Shown here one piece after another: positions 56,753-64,000 of a DNA stretch of 64,000 nucleotides. The translations under genes were made by a program, and so were the position numbers. The stretch lies in assembly GCF_002117935.1 (NCBI RefSeq), contig NZ_BDJE01000010.1:62001-126000 (forward strand), written 5' to 3'. How positions within the stretch are numbered: position 1 is the first letter of the stretch; each line of letters starts with the position of its first letter. The notes below the pieces were generated by a model, which saw only the letters and a program-made list of their open reading frames with translations, did not search any database and was not told the origin of the DNA. Source of the DNA: Nocardioides sp. PD653-B2 (GTDB lineage: Bacteria > Actinomycetota > Actinomycetes > Propionibacteriales > Nocardioidaceae).

Positions 56753-58284
56753 GACGGGTGACCTCCGGCCAGTTTCAGGATCTCGGACTCATGGGTGTCT
56801 GCCGCGGCGACGTCGGCGACCACGCGGCCGCGGAACATCACCAGCACGCGGTCGCAGAGGGACAGCAGCTCGCTGATCTCCGACGAGCTGACGAGCAGCG
56901 CGGTGCCCGCCGCCGCCGTCGCACGCAGCTCGTGATGGATGTCCGCCTTGGCCATCACGTCGACGCCGCGGGTGGGCTCGTCGAGCAGCAGCACCTTCGG
57001 CCGCCGTACCAGCCACTTCGCCACGGCCACCTTCTGTTGGTTTCCGCCGCTCAGCCGGGCCGTCGGCACGTCGACGGCTCCCGGCGCGATTCGCAGGGCG
57101 GTGCACAGTCTGGCGACGGCCGCGGCTCCGCGTCGTCGAGCGGGTGGCGTCAGGCGGGGAGCGTCGTGCGTCTCCACCATCGTCATGTTCGTGACGCCGG
57201 TCATGGCGAGGACGAGGCCGTCGGTCTTCCGGTCGGCAGGCACGAACGCGAGGCCCTGTTGGATCGCGCGCCGCGGACCGCGCGGGAGGTACGGCGTCCC
57301 GTCCACCGCGAGCGACCCGGCGTCGAAGGCGCGAGCCCCGAAGATCGCCTCGAGCACCTCACTGCGGCCCGCGCCGACGAGGCCGGCGAGCCCGACGATC
57401 TCGCCGCGCCGCAGGGTGACATCGAAGTCCTCGACCAGGCCGGCGACCGTGAGCGCGTCGACGCGCAACGCCACCGGGTCTGCGGCCGTGGGTGCAGACG
57501 CCGGCTCGGGCCGGTTCGCCTGGTCCACGGGTGGCGCCTGCCCGAGCATGGCGTCGACGAGCGACTCCGGTGTGAAGGAGCCGGCGCCACCCTGCGCGAC
57601 CGTCACGCCGTCGCGCAGGACGGTGATGTCGTCGGCGATCTCGAAGAGCTCCTGCATCCGGTGAGACACGAAGATGATCGCGACGCCCTGTGCCTTGAGC
57701 CGGCGCACCGTCGCGAACAGTGCCTGGACCTCGTCGTCGGTGAGCGAGCTCGTGGGCTCGTCCAGGATCAGCACCTTGGCGTCGGCCGTGAGCGCTCGCG
57801 CGATCTCGACCATCTGCCGTTGGTCCGGGCGCAGCCGGCGGACCCGGACGTCGGGGTCGATGTCGAAGTCGAGCCGCTCCAGCACCTCGTGCGCCTTGGC
57901 CCTGCTGGCGGACCGGCTCACGCCGGTCCGCCCGCGGACCAGTCCGCGACCGAGAAGCACGTTCTCGGCCACACTGAGGTCCGGCGCGACAGCGACCTCC
58001 TGCGACACCATCGCGATGCCGTGCCGCAGGGCTGCCACCGGGCTGCCGAACCGGACCGAGTGCCCCTCGATCCGGACGGTCCCCGCGTCGTGCCGGGTCT
58101 GGCCCGAGAGGACGCCCAGCAGGGTCGACTTCCCGCTGCCGTTCTCGCCGATGAGGGCGTGCACGACCCCGGGCGCCGGGATGCTCAGGTTCGCATCCTT
58201 GAGTGCCCGCGTGGGGCCGAAGCTCTTCTGCACCCCCCGGAGCTCCAGCAGCGGCGGCCCGGTGGCGTCTCCCATGCCGGTCAC
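56749..58284 (-). CDS. ribose-type ABC transporter ATP-binding protein
   Basis: A 511-residue RbsA-type fusion of two ABC domains. The first has Walker A GENGSGKSTLLGVLSG, a degenerate signature region (LRPDQRQMVEIARALTAD) and Walker B VLILDEPTSSL. The second has a typical weak Walker A (GLVGAGRSEVLEAIFG), LSGGNQQKVAVAKWLVRRP and LLLDEPTRGVDV. A GTG at 58284 or an ATG at 58275 could start it. The 3' end overlaps the permease start (ATGA). Confidence 0.9.
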   Translation of the reverse strand: MTGMGDATGPPLLELRGVQKSFGPTRALKDANLSIPAPGVVHALIGENGSGKSTLLGVLSGQTRHDAGTVRIEGHSVRFGSPVAALRHGIAMVSQEVAVAPDLSVAENVLLGRGLVRGRTGVSRSASRAKAHEVLERLDFDIDPDVRVRRLRPDQRQMVEIARALTADAKVLILDEPTSSLTDDEVQALFATVRRLKAQGVAIIFVSHRMQELFEIADDITVLRDGVTVAQGGAGSFTPESLVDAMLGQAPPVDQANRPEPASAPTAADPVALRVDALTVAGLVEDFDVTLRRGEIVGLAGLVGAGRSEVLEAIFGARAFDAGSLAVDGTPYLPRGPRRAIQQGLAFVPADRKTDGLVLAMTGVTNMTMVETHDAPRLTPPARRRGAAAVARLCTALRIAPGAVDVPTARLSGGNQQKVAVAKWLVRRPKVLLLDEPTRGVDVMAKADIHHELRATAAAGTALLVSSSEISELLSLCDRVLVMFRGRVVADVAAADTHESEILKLAGGHPS

Positions 58285-58288
58285 GTCG

Positions 58289-59338
58289 TCACTCGGTGGG
58301 GGTCGCGTCGTCGACGTTGTCGGCCGTGATGGCGGTGCCCAGGAGCGAGACCGTCTCCGGCAGCGGCAGGTGCTGACCGGTCACGGAGCTGTAGGCAGCG
58401 TTCACGAGCGCCGTGCCCTGCTCCGCCCACGGGACCTGGTACGACATGGCGATGTCCCCGGCCTTGATCGCCTCCATGACTGCCTCGCCGGTGCCGGAGT
58501 TCGCGATGATCTTCACGTCGTCCCTGCCGGAGGACTTGACGACCGTGGCCGCGGTGAGCGCGACCAGGTCGTTGTACACCCAGATCTGGTCGATGTCGGG
58601 GTTCTTCGCGAGCAGCTCGCTCACCGCGGGCCCGTAGCCCGCAGCGGTGTCCTCCTTGGAGTCGACCAGCCCGACGAAGTCCAGGCCGAACCGCTCGCCC
58701 CAGTACTGCTCGCGGTCCGCCATGTACTTGAGAGCGGCGATCGGGGCGGCGTTGCCGATGATGCCGAACGAGCCGCCCGGCTGCTCCGACGCGCCGTACT
58801 CGGCCATCGCGTAGGCCTCCCGGTCGATCGGCGCCTCGAGGTCGACCTCGTAGCCTTCGCCGAGCGGCTTGCTCACGTCCGGGCGGGCGTTGGTGGCGAT
58901 GACGGGGATGCCGGCCGCCTTGGCGTCGGCCAGTGCGGGTCCGAGGGACTCGGGCACGACGGGGTACACGATGATGGCGTCCACGCCCTCGGCGAGCAGC
59001 TCGTCGAACTGCGAGACCTGCTTCTGCGGGTTCAGCTCGGCGTCCTTCACGATCAGCTCGACACCGAGCTCCTCGGCCCGGTCCTCGGCACCGCGCTGCT
59101 GCACGGCGAGCGTCGGCAGGGCGCCGTAGATCTGGAGGTAGCCGATCGTGAAGTCGTCGCCGGTCGACTCCGGAACGGGGAAGTTCTCGGGCAGGTCCTT
59201 CGCCGGGCCGTCGTACGCGACGGGCTTGGGTTCGGTGGACCCGCCGGACGCGGACTCCGAGCCGGAGTCGCTGCCGCAGGCCGAGAGGGCGAGCGCACTG
59301 GTGAGGGCCATGCTCGCGAGCAGGAAACGCTTGTTCAT
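58289..59338 (-). CDS. sugar-type ABC transporter substrate-binding lipoprotein
   Basis: A 349-residue periplasmic-binding-fold protein. The signal peptide ends in the lipobox LALSAC with Cys21 as the likely lipidated residue. The mature part has the type I fold segments TIGYLQIYGALPTLAVQQRGAEDRA, ELNPQKQVSQFDELLAEGVDAIIVYP and DQIWVYNDLVALTAATVV typical of RbsB relatives. ATG 59338 has AAGG six bases upstream; the ATG at 59344 lies directly against that site. It follows a 115-bp gap after the hydroxylase subunits, the largest space in the operon, in which I see no gene. Confidence 0.9.
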   Translation of the reverse strand: MNKRFLLASMALTSALALSACGSDSGSESASGGSTEPKPVAYDGPAKDLPENFPVPESTGDDFTIGYLQIYGALPTLAVQQRGAEDRAEELGVELIVKDAELNPQKQVSQFDELLAEGVDAIIVYPVVPESLGPALADAKAAGIPVIATNARPDVSKPLGEGYEVDLEAPIDREAYAMAEYGASEQPGGSFGIIGNAAPIAALKYMADREQYWGERFGLDFVGLVDSKEDTAAGYGPAVSELLAKNPDIDQIWVYNDLVALTAATVVKSSGRDDVKIIANSGTGEAVMEAIKAGDIAMSYQVPWAEQGTALVNAAYSSVTGQHLPLPETVSLLGTAITADNVDDATPTE

Positions 59339-59453
59339 GTTCATCCTTGGTCTGTCGATGGGTCGGGTAGTTGCCCGGTGACCCCGAGTTCTGGGCAGGC
59401 AGGAGCCCGCCGGGACCGAGTCCGGCGTGTTCGCTGTCAGAGCTGGTGCTGCG

Positions 59454-59966
59454 TCAGCCGCGCTGGGGGATCTCCCGCTGTCGGGCTGCGGCGGTGCGTA
59501 CGGCGGCGACGATGGCCTCGTAGCCCGTGCAACGGCAGAGGTTGCCGCTGATCGCCCAGCGAATGTCCTGCTCGCTGGGGTCGGGATTCTCCGCGAGCAG
59601 CTCGGAGGCCGCGAAGATCATTCCCGAGAGACAGAAACCGCACTGGAAGGCCTGCTCGTCCCAGAACGCCTGCTGGACGACGTCCAGCTCACCGTCCTCG
59701 GCCAGGCCCTGGGTGGTCACGATCTGGCTGCCCTCGGCCGACACCGCCAGCCGCAGACAGGTCTTGGTGATCTGACCGTCGACGCGGCTCGTGCACGCGC
59801 CGCAGTCGCCGGTCGCGCAGCCGATCTTCGGGGCGGTGACGCCGAAGTCGTCGCGGAGCGCCTCGACCAGGAGCGACCGGGGGTCGACGTCGGCCGTCCG
59901 GTCGGTGCCGTCCAGGTTCAGCGAGAGCCGGGTGGTGGTGCTGTGGTCGTGCTCGGTGGTGCTCAT
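59454..59966 (-). CDS. molybdenum hydroxylase [2Fe-2S] subunit (CoxS type)
   Basis: A 170-residue iron-sulfur subunit. The plant-type cluster is bound by Cys50, Cys55, Cys58 and Cys70 (GCATGDCGACTS...KTC). The second cluster is bound by Cys109 and Cys112 (CGFC) and Cys144 and Cys146 (NLCRCTGYE). It passes electrons from the molybdenum site to FAD. The start overlaps the FAD subunit stop (ATGA). The N terminus is slightly extended and His/Thr-rich. No maturation genes of the CoxDEF kind are nearby. Confidence 0.95.
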   Translation of the reverse strand: MSTTEHDHSTTTRLSLNLDGTDRTADVDPRSLLVEALRDDFGVTAPKIGCATGDCGACTSRVDGQITKTCLRLAVSAEGSQIVTTQGLAEDGELDVVQQAFWDEQAFQCGFCLSGMIFAASELLAENPDPSEQDIRWAISGNLCRCTGYEAIVAAVRTAAARQREIPQRG

Positions 59967-60808
59967 GACTCCTCCTGGTGCGCGGCCATCTCGAGGGCGC
60001 GGCGGGCGACCGGTCCGGCAACGGCCGAGCGGTAGGTGGCAGGGGCCAGCTCGTCCTCCCACGGCGTGGAGACCGAGTCGGCGGCCCGGCGTACGGCCTC
60101 CTCGATCGTGTCGGGCGTCAGCGGCCGTCCGGCCAGGACCGAACCCAGGTCCACGTGCACGGGGGTCGCGCTGACACCACCGAGGACGAGGCGAGGCTGC
60201 TCGCCGAGGACGCAGGCGGCGGTGGCGATCGGCCAGCTGCTCGCCGAGCGCTTCAGCTTGTAGTAGCCCCATCGGGCGGCAGGCCGCACGGTGAACTCGA
60301 GGCGGGTGAGGATCTCCCCCTCACGCAGGCACGAGGTCGAGGCGTCGGCGAACATCCCGGTCCCCGTGACCCGGCGCTCGCCGTCCGGGCCGGCGACGAC
60401 GAGCGTGGCGTCCAGGGCGGCCACGGCAGCTGGTGCATCCGAGGACGGCCGCGCCGCCACGACGGAGCCGCCGACGGTGCCCTGTGACTGGATCTGCCGG
60501 CCTCCGGTGATGCCGCTCGCCATCGCCGCGAGCAGGGGGAGGTGACGGGCGACGTCCGGCGAGGACATCACCGCGGAGTAGGTGGCGGTGGCCCCGACGC
60601 AGACGACGCCGTCGACGACGTCGATCCCGCTGAGCCCCGCCCGGCGCAGGTCGACCAGGGCGGCGGGCCGGGACTCGTCCCGGTTGCACTCCGGCACCAC
60701 CCAGGTGCCGCCGCCGATCACCCGGGAGGTCCCCGGGTTCTCGGCCAGGATCTCGATGGCCTCGGCGACGCTCGTCGGTGCGTGGTAGACGAAGGGCTGG
60801 GCGATCAT
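59963..60808 (-). CDS. molybdenum hydroxylase FAD subunit (CoxM type)
   Basis: A 281-residue FAD-binding subunit. It starts FVYHAPTSVAEAIEILAENPGTSRVIGGGTWVVPECNRDESRPAALVDLRR, with the RVIGGGTW nucleotide loop. TATYSAVMSSPDVARHLPLLAAMA and IQSQGTVGGSVVAARPSSD are the TVGG motif that binds FAD. It overlaps both neighbours by ATGA. It would deliver electrons to an acceptor still unknown. Order L-M-S on the coding strand differs from the M-S-L order of CO dehydrogenase. Confidence 0.94.
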   Translation of the reverse strand: MIAQPFVYHAPTSVAEAIEILAENPGTSRVIGGGTWVVPECNRDESRPAALVDLRRAGLSGIDVVDGVVCVGATATYSAVMSSPDVARHLPLLAAMASGITGGRQIQSQGTVGGSVVAARPSSDAPAAVAALDATLVVAGPDGERRVTGTGMFADASTSCLREGEILTRLEFTVRPAARWGYYKLKRSASSWPIATAACVLGEQPRLVLGGVSATPVHVDLGSVLAGRPLTPDTIEEAVRRAADSVSTPWEDELAPATYRSAVAGPVARRALEMAAHQEES

Positions 60809-63201
60809 CGCTGCCCACCCCCGATCGCGGCCAGGACCCGGTGCGGCACCGCCGGCAGCTCGGTGATGCTGGCGCCCAGCGGGCTCAGTGCGTCGTTCAC
60901 GGCGTTGAGCAGCGACGCCATCGTGCAGGCCACGCCTCCCTCGCCGGCACCCTTGGTGCCGAGCGGGGTGAACGGGCTGGGCGTCACCTGGTGCTGGATC
61001 TCGAACGCCGGGACGTCGGAGGCCCGCGGTAGCAGGAACGTCTTGAATCCGGTGCTCAGCTGCCGCCCGTCGGGGTCGTGGAGGACCTCCTCGGTCAGGG
61101 CAGCGCCGATGCCGTTGACCACGCCACCGGTGAACTGGCCGGTCACGAACCGCGGGTTGATCATCACCCCGCAGTCGTGGACCATCACGTGCCGCAGGAT
61201 GTCGACGACCCCGGTGTCGATGTCGACCTCGACGACCGACAGGTAGATGCCGTTGGAGAACGTCGAGAACGGCATGATCTTCCCGTCGTCGTCCGCGTGG
61301 TGCCGGATGTTGCGCATCCGGAAGGTCCGGGTCGACTCGAGCGTCGGCTCGACGTCCGGGGCCACGATGTAGCCGACCGTGTACAACGCATGGGCGACGA
61401 CCGCGATCGGCAGCGCCTGCTCGAGGTCACCGTCGACCGACACGAAGCCGTCGCGCAGGACGAGGCGCTCGGCGTCGTCGACGTGGAGCATCGACGCGGC
61501 CACCTGGCGCAGCTTCGCGGCGACGTCGTCGGCAGCAAGGGCGGCCGAACCGCCGCCGGTGAGGATGCCCCGGCTGCTGACGTTGCCGAAGCCGAACGGG
61601 CAGATGTCGGTGTCGCCCTGCACGATCGAGACGGAGTCCATCGCGACCCCCAGCCGGTCAGCGACGATCTGCATGATCGCGGTGTCGTTGCCGTTGCCCG
61701 GGCTGGTTACGCCGGTCAGGACGGTGACGTCGCCGGACGGGCTCATCCGCACCGTGGAGATGTCCGAGGCGCCGATCAGTGCGCCGGGGATGTCGGCTCC
61801 TTCGGGCAGGACCTCGAACCCGACACCCAGGCCCAGGTAGCGGCCCTGCCCACGGGCCCGCGCCTGCTCCTCGCGGAACGCCGCGTAGTCCAGGACGGTC
61901 AGCGCCTTGTCGAGCAGCCCTTCGTAGTCGCCGCTGTCGAGCTCGAGCCCGGTGGTGGTGACGTAGGGGAACTGGTCGGCCTTGACCCAGTTGCGCCGCC
62001 GCACCTCGAGCGGGTCGAGCCCGGTGCGCCGGGCGACGGCGTCCATGACGGTCTCCATCAGCAGGACACCGGCCTCCTTGCCGAACGGACGCAACGGGCT
62101 CCAGGGGCCCTTGTTGGTCACCACGACCCGGTAGTCACAGCGGAAGTCGGGGACCTGGTACCCGCTGGGCATCGCCAGGGAGCCCGCGAACGCCATGCCG
62201 AACGCGCCGGTCGCGGAGGCAGCGCCGTGGTTGGCGACCATGTCGCATGCCACCGACGTGACGCGACCGTCGTCGTCGTACGACGCCGTGTAGGCGAGAC
62301 GCGAGTCGCGGGCGCCGTATCGCAGGGTGCTCGCCCGGTCCTCGGTCCACTGGACAGGACGTGCGAGCGCGACGGCGAGGACGCACACGAGGTACTCCTC
62401 GGGGTGGCCGAAGTTCTTGAACCCGAAGGATCCGCCGACCGGGGGCGCCACCACACGCACGTCGCGTTCGCGCAGGCCGAGGAACTCGGCGATCGTGTGG
62501 CGCAGCGGATGCGGGGCCTGGGTCGTGCCGTACCAGGTGAGCCGCCGGGTCCGCGCGTCCCAGTCGGCACAGTAGGCACGGGGTTCCAGGGGAGCCGGGG
62601 CACCGCGGCCGGTGCGCAGGGTGCCGTGGATGACGCCGGCCGAGCGAGCAGCGGCCGCCTCCACATCACCACTACCGACAGTGCCCGACAGCATCACGTT
62701 GGAGCCCCAGCTCTCGTAGAGCAGCGGGGCGTCGGCGGCGAGCGCTGCTTCGGGGTCCATCACGTGCGGAAGTGGTTCGTAGTGGACCTTGACGTCAGCC
62801 GCAGCGGCGAGCGCCTGCGCCAGTGACTCGGCCACGACGGCCGCGACCGGCTGACCGACGTACACGACCTTGTCGACCGGCAGGACGTGGATCTCCAGCG
62901 GCTGGCCGCCCGTCGGGACCGGGTCCATCGCGTTCGGGATCGGCCCGTACTCCCCGGCGAGGGAACGTCCGGTGGCGACGGTGAGCACGCCGGGACGGGT
63001 CGACGCGTCCCGGACGTCGACGGTGATGCGGGCGTGCGGGACGTCGCTGCGCACGAGGACCACGTGGGCGGTGCCCGGGAGGCTCAGGTCGTCGGTGTAG
63101 CCGATCCGACCCGACACGTAGGCGTCGCCGTCGTGCCTGCGTACGGAGCTGCCGGCGAGAGGCCTTGCCTCACTCACGCGAGGAGCGGTCCCGTGTGACA
63201 T
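60805..63201 (-). CDS. molybdenum hydroxylase large (molybdopterin) subunit
   Basis: A 798-residue member of the xanthine oxidase family. Binding motifs include GGSFGFKNFGHPEEYLVCVLAVALARPVQW, the loop PLRPFGKEAGVLLMETVMDAVA, GNGNDTAIMQIVADRLG and the C-terminal GTKGAGEGGVA, whose Glu is the catalytic base. The CO dehydrogenase active-site loop AYXCSFR is absent, so it is not a CO dehydrogenase. It likely hydroxylates an aromatic or N-heteroaromatic ring, or oxidises an aldehyde. AGGGA lies five bases before the ATG. The promoter with perfect TTGACA lies about 50 bp upstream. Confidence 0.93.
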   Translation of the reverse strand: MSHGTAPRVSEARPLAGSSVRRHDGDAYVSGRIGYTDDLSLPGTAHVVLVRSDVPHARITVDVRDASTRPGVLTVATGRSLAGEYGPIPNAMDPVPTGGQPLEIHVLPVDKVVYVGQPVAAVVAESLAQALAAAADVKVHYEPLPHVMDPEAALAADAPLLYESWGSNVMLSGTVGSGDVEAAAARSAGVIHGTLRTGRGAPAPLEPRAYCADWDARTRRLTWYGTTQAPHPLRHTIAEFLGLRERDVRVVAPPVGGSFGFKNFGHPEEYLVCVLAVALARPVQWTEDRASTLRYGARDSRLAYTASYDDDGRVTSVACDMVANHGAASATGAFGMAFAGSLAMPSGYQVPDFRCDYRVVVTNKGPWSPLRPFGKEAGVLLMETVMDAVARRTGLDPLEVRRRNWVKADQFPYVTTTGLELDSGDYEGLLDKALTVLDYAAFREEQARARGQGRYLGLGVGFEVLPEGADIPGALIGASDISTVRMSPSGDVTVLTGVTSPGNGNDTAIMQIVADRLGVAMDSVSIVQGDTDICPFGFGNVSSRGILTGGGSAALAADDVAAKLRQVAASMLHVDDAERLVLRDGFVSVDGDLEQALPIAVVAHALYTVGYIVAPDVEPTLESTRTFRMRNIRHHADDDGKIMPFSTFSNGIYLSVVEVDIDTGVVDILRHVMVHDCGVMINPRFVTGQFTGGVVNGIGAALTEEVLHDPDGRQLSTGFKTFLLPRASDVPAFEIQHQVTPSPFTPLGTKGAGEGGVACTMASLLNAVNDALSPLGASITELPAVPHRVLAAIGGGQR

Positions 63202-63248
63202 CGAGTTCCCTGCCCATCTTCCGTACCGCAGAACTAGGATTCTGGAGA

Positions 63249-63276
63249 AGAGTAACGGACGTCACGTCATTGTCAA
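63249..63276 (-). promoter_or_regulatory. promoter of the molybdenum hydroxylase operon
   Basis: On the minus strand TTGACA (63276-63271) is followed after 16 bp by TACTCT (63254-63249). The -35 is perfect and the -10 fits TANNNT. Transcription would start near 63242, leaving a leader of about 40 nt with the AGGGA ribosome site. Such a strong promoter argues for repression, not activation, by the nearby regulator. Confidence 0.65.
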
Positions 63277-63290
63277 GAATGTGCATTCTT
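63275..63290. promoter_or_regulatory. candidate IclR operator over the -35 box
   Basis: AAGAAT-GTGC-ATTCTT (63275-63290) is an inverted repeat with perfect 6-bp arms, a usual IclR-type spacing. It shares two bases with TTGACA, so a bound dimer would block RNA polymerase. A weaker ATTCTGGAGAAG half-match lies near 63239-63250. The IclR gene is the next gene upstream. Confidence 0.55.
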
Positions 63291-63300
63291 CACAGCGGAA

Positions 63301-63999
63301 TTACCTGCTCAGCGCCTCCGCTCGGGCGACCGCCCCCGCGAGCAGGGCCGCCAGCTCGGCCTCTTTCTCCGGGGTGTGGCGCTGGACCGGGCACGAAAGG
63401 GACAGGGCGCAGACCCCCGTGCCGTCGGGGGCGTGCACGACGCGCGCGATCGCCCAGATGTCCGGCTCGTTCTCACGGTTGCCGACCGCGTACCCGATCT
63501 CCCGGATGTGTGCGAGCTCCGCGAGGAGCGCGGTCCGGGAGCGAATCGAGAACTCGGTCACCCCGGGGATCTCCTCGCGCGGATAGCGACGCAGGATCTC
63601 CTCGGTCGAGAGCTCGGCCAGGAGCGCCTTCCCGCCGGATGTGCAGTTCGCCGGCCGCACCAGCCCGACCCGCGACGTCGTACGAACGGGCCGGTCGCAC
63701 TCGACGGCGTCGAGGAAGATCGTGTCGACCCCTTCCAGGGCCAGCATGCTGCAGGTCTCGTCCGCCAGCTCGACCAAGGAGCGGATGATCGGGCGCAACT
63801 GGGCGCGCAGGTCGTGGCGCACGACCGAGAGTCCCAGCGTCAACAACGTGGGGCCGGGCGCGTAGCTCTTGGCCTGGGCGTTCTTCTGGACCAGGCCGTA
63901 GTGCTCGAACATGGCAAGCAGCCGGTGCGCGGTGGACTGCGCCACCCCCAGCTCCTCGCTCGCCTCCGACACCCGTATCGAGGGACGGTCCCGCAGGAG
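63301..63999 (-). CDS. IclR family transcriptional regulator, partial
   Basis: The gene continues past the window, so its N terminus is missing. About 232 residues are visible, starting within the winged helix (LLRDRPSIRVSEASEELGVAQSTAHRLLAMFEHYGLV). The effector domain has SYAPGPTLLTLG, VGLVRPANCTSGGKALLAEL and GYAVGNRENEPDIWAIARVV. A GTG at 63972 is only an internal codon of the longer frame. It ends 11 bp before the palindrome over the hydroxylase promoter and is the obvious candidate regulator of that operon. Confidence 0.88.
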   Translation of the reverse strand, partial: LLRDRPSIRVSEASEELGVAQSTAHRLLAMFEHYGLVQKNAQAKSYAPGPTLLTLGLSVVRHDLRAQLRPIIRSLVELADETCSMLALEGVDTIFLDAVECDRPVRTTSRVGLVRPANCTSGGKALLAELSTEEILRRYPREEIPGVTEFSIRSRTALLAELAHIREIGYAVGNRENEPDIWAIARVVHAPDGTGVCALSLSCPVQRHTPEKEAELAALLAGAVARAEALSR

Positions 64000-64000
64000 C

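Noticed and set aside
60805..63201. Carbon monoxide dehydrogenase
   Set aside because: The three-subunit layout is similar, but the large subunit lacks the AYXCSFR loop and no coxDEF-type genes are near.

Overview
This is a high-GC actinobacterial chromosome segment, most like the Nocardioidaceae (Nocardioides and relatives). The evidence is roughly 70% G+C, frequent GTG and TTG starts, the order smc-ftsY-amtB-glnB-glnD-ffh, an HU protein with a long Lys/Ala tail, a CofC-type gene for coenzyme F420, an NdgR-type IclR regulator divergent from leuCD, and dispersed intergenic palindromes containing TCGATAC. Genus level is an inference.

Positions 1-35,050 are conserved core. After a partial ROK-family gene and a secreted RTX-like repeat protein, a long minus-strand block carries ffh, the nitrogen module (amtB, two PII genes, glnD), ftsY and smc. 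Next come an exporter, a secreted beta-propeller protein, mutM, rnc, rpmF, yceD, coaD, rsmD, recG and a DAK2/FakA-like gene. rpmB, thiL, an Lrp-like ligand-binding protein, a DUF3515 lipoprotein, ddl, a Cys/Met-metabolism PLP enzyme, gpsA, plsC, cofC, hup and leuCD follow.

Positions 35,080-42,010 are mixed: ndgR, two alkylation-repair genes (ogt and an Ada-AlkA fusion), an LCP wall ligase, a membrane-protein gene split by a frameshift, a MEDS-LuxR regulator and a PAS-HisKA protein with no ATPase domain.

Positions 42,099-51,737 form one tightly overlapped minus-strand operon: dnaK, grpE, cbpA, cbpM, clpB, a zinc-ribbon thioredoxin, a UBP-type zinc finger, a cNMP-binding/TrxR-like fusion and an AraC regulator. 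It joins protein disaggregation to thiol redox and has a hairpin directly upstream of the dnaK ribosome binding site.

Positions 51,972-64,000 hold an aromatic or heteroaromatic catabolic locus. A three-subunit molybdenum hydroxylase is followed by a ribose-type ABC importer, an MhpB-like extradiol dioxygenase, a short-chain dehydrogenase, a cyclase/amidohydrolase-fold protein and an MhpC-like hydrolase, nearly all joined by 4-bp ATGA overlaps. An IclR gene, cut by the window edge, lies upstream. The operon promoter has a perfect TTGACA overlapped by a palindrome that suits an IclR-type repressor. This combination of importer, hydroxylase and meta-cleavage genes is the best candidate for an undescribed system; its substrate cannot be read from sequence.

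Several 3' ends carry different palindromic elements. One supplies the stop codon of its gene, and one appears to sit in frame inside mutM. I found no rRNA or tRNA gene, CRISPR array, insertion sequence or prophage.
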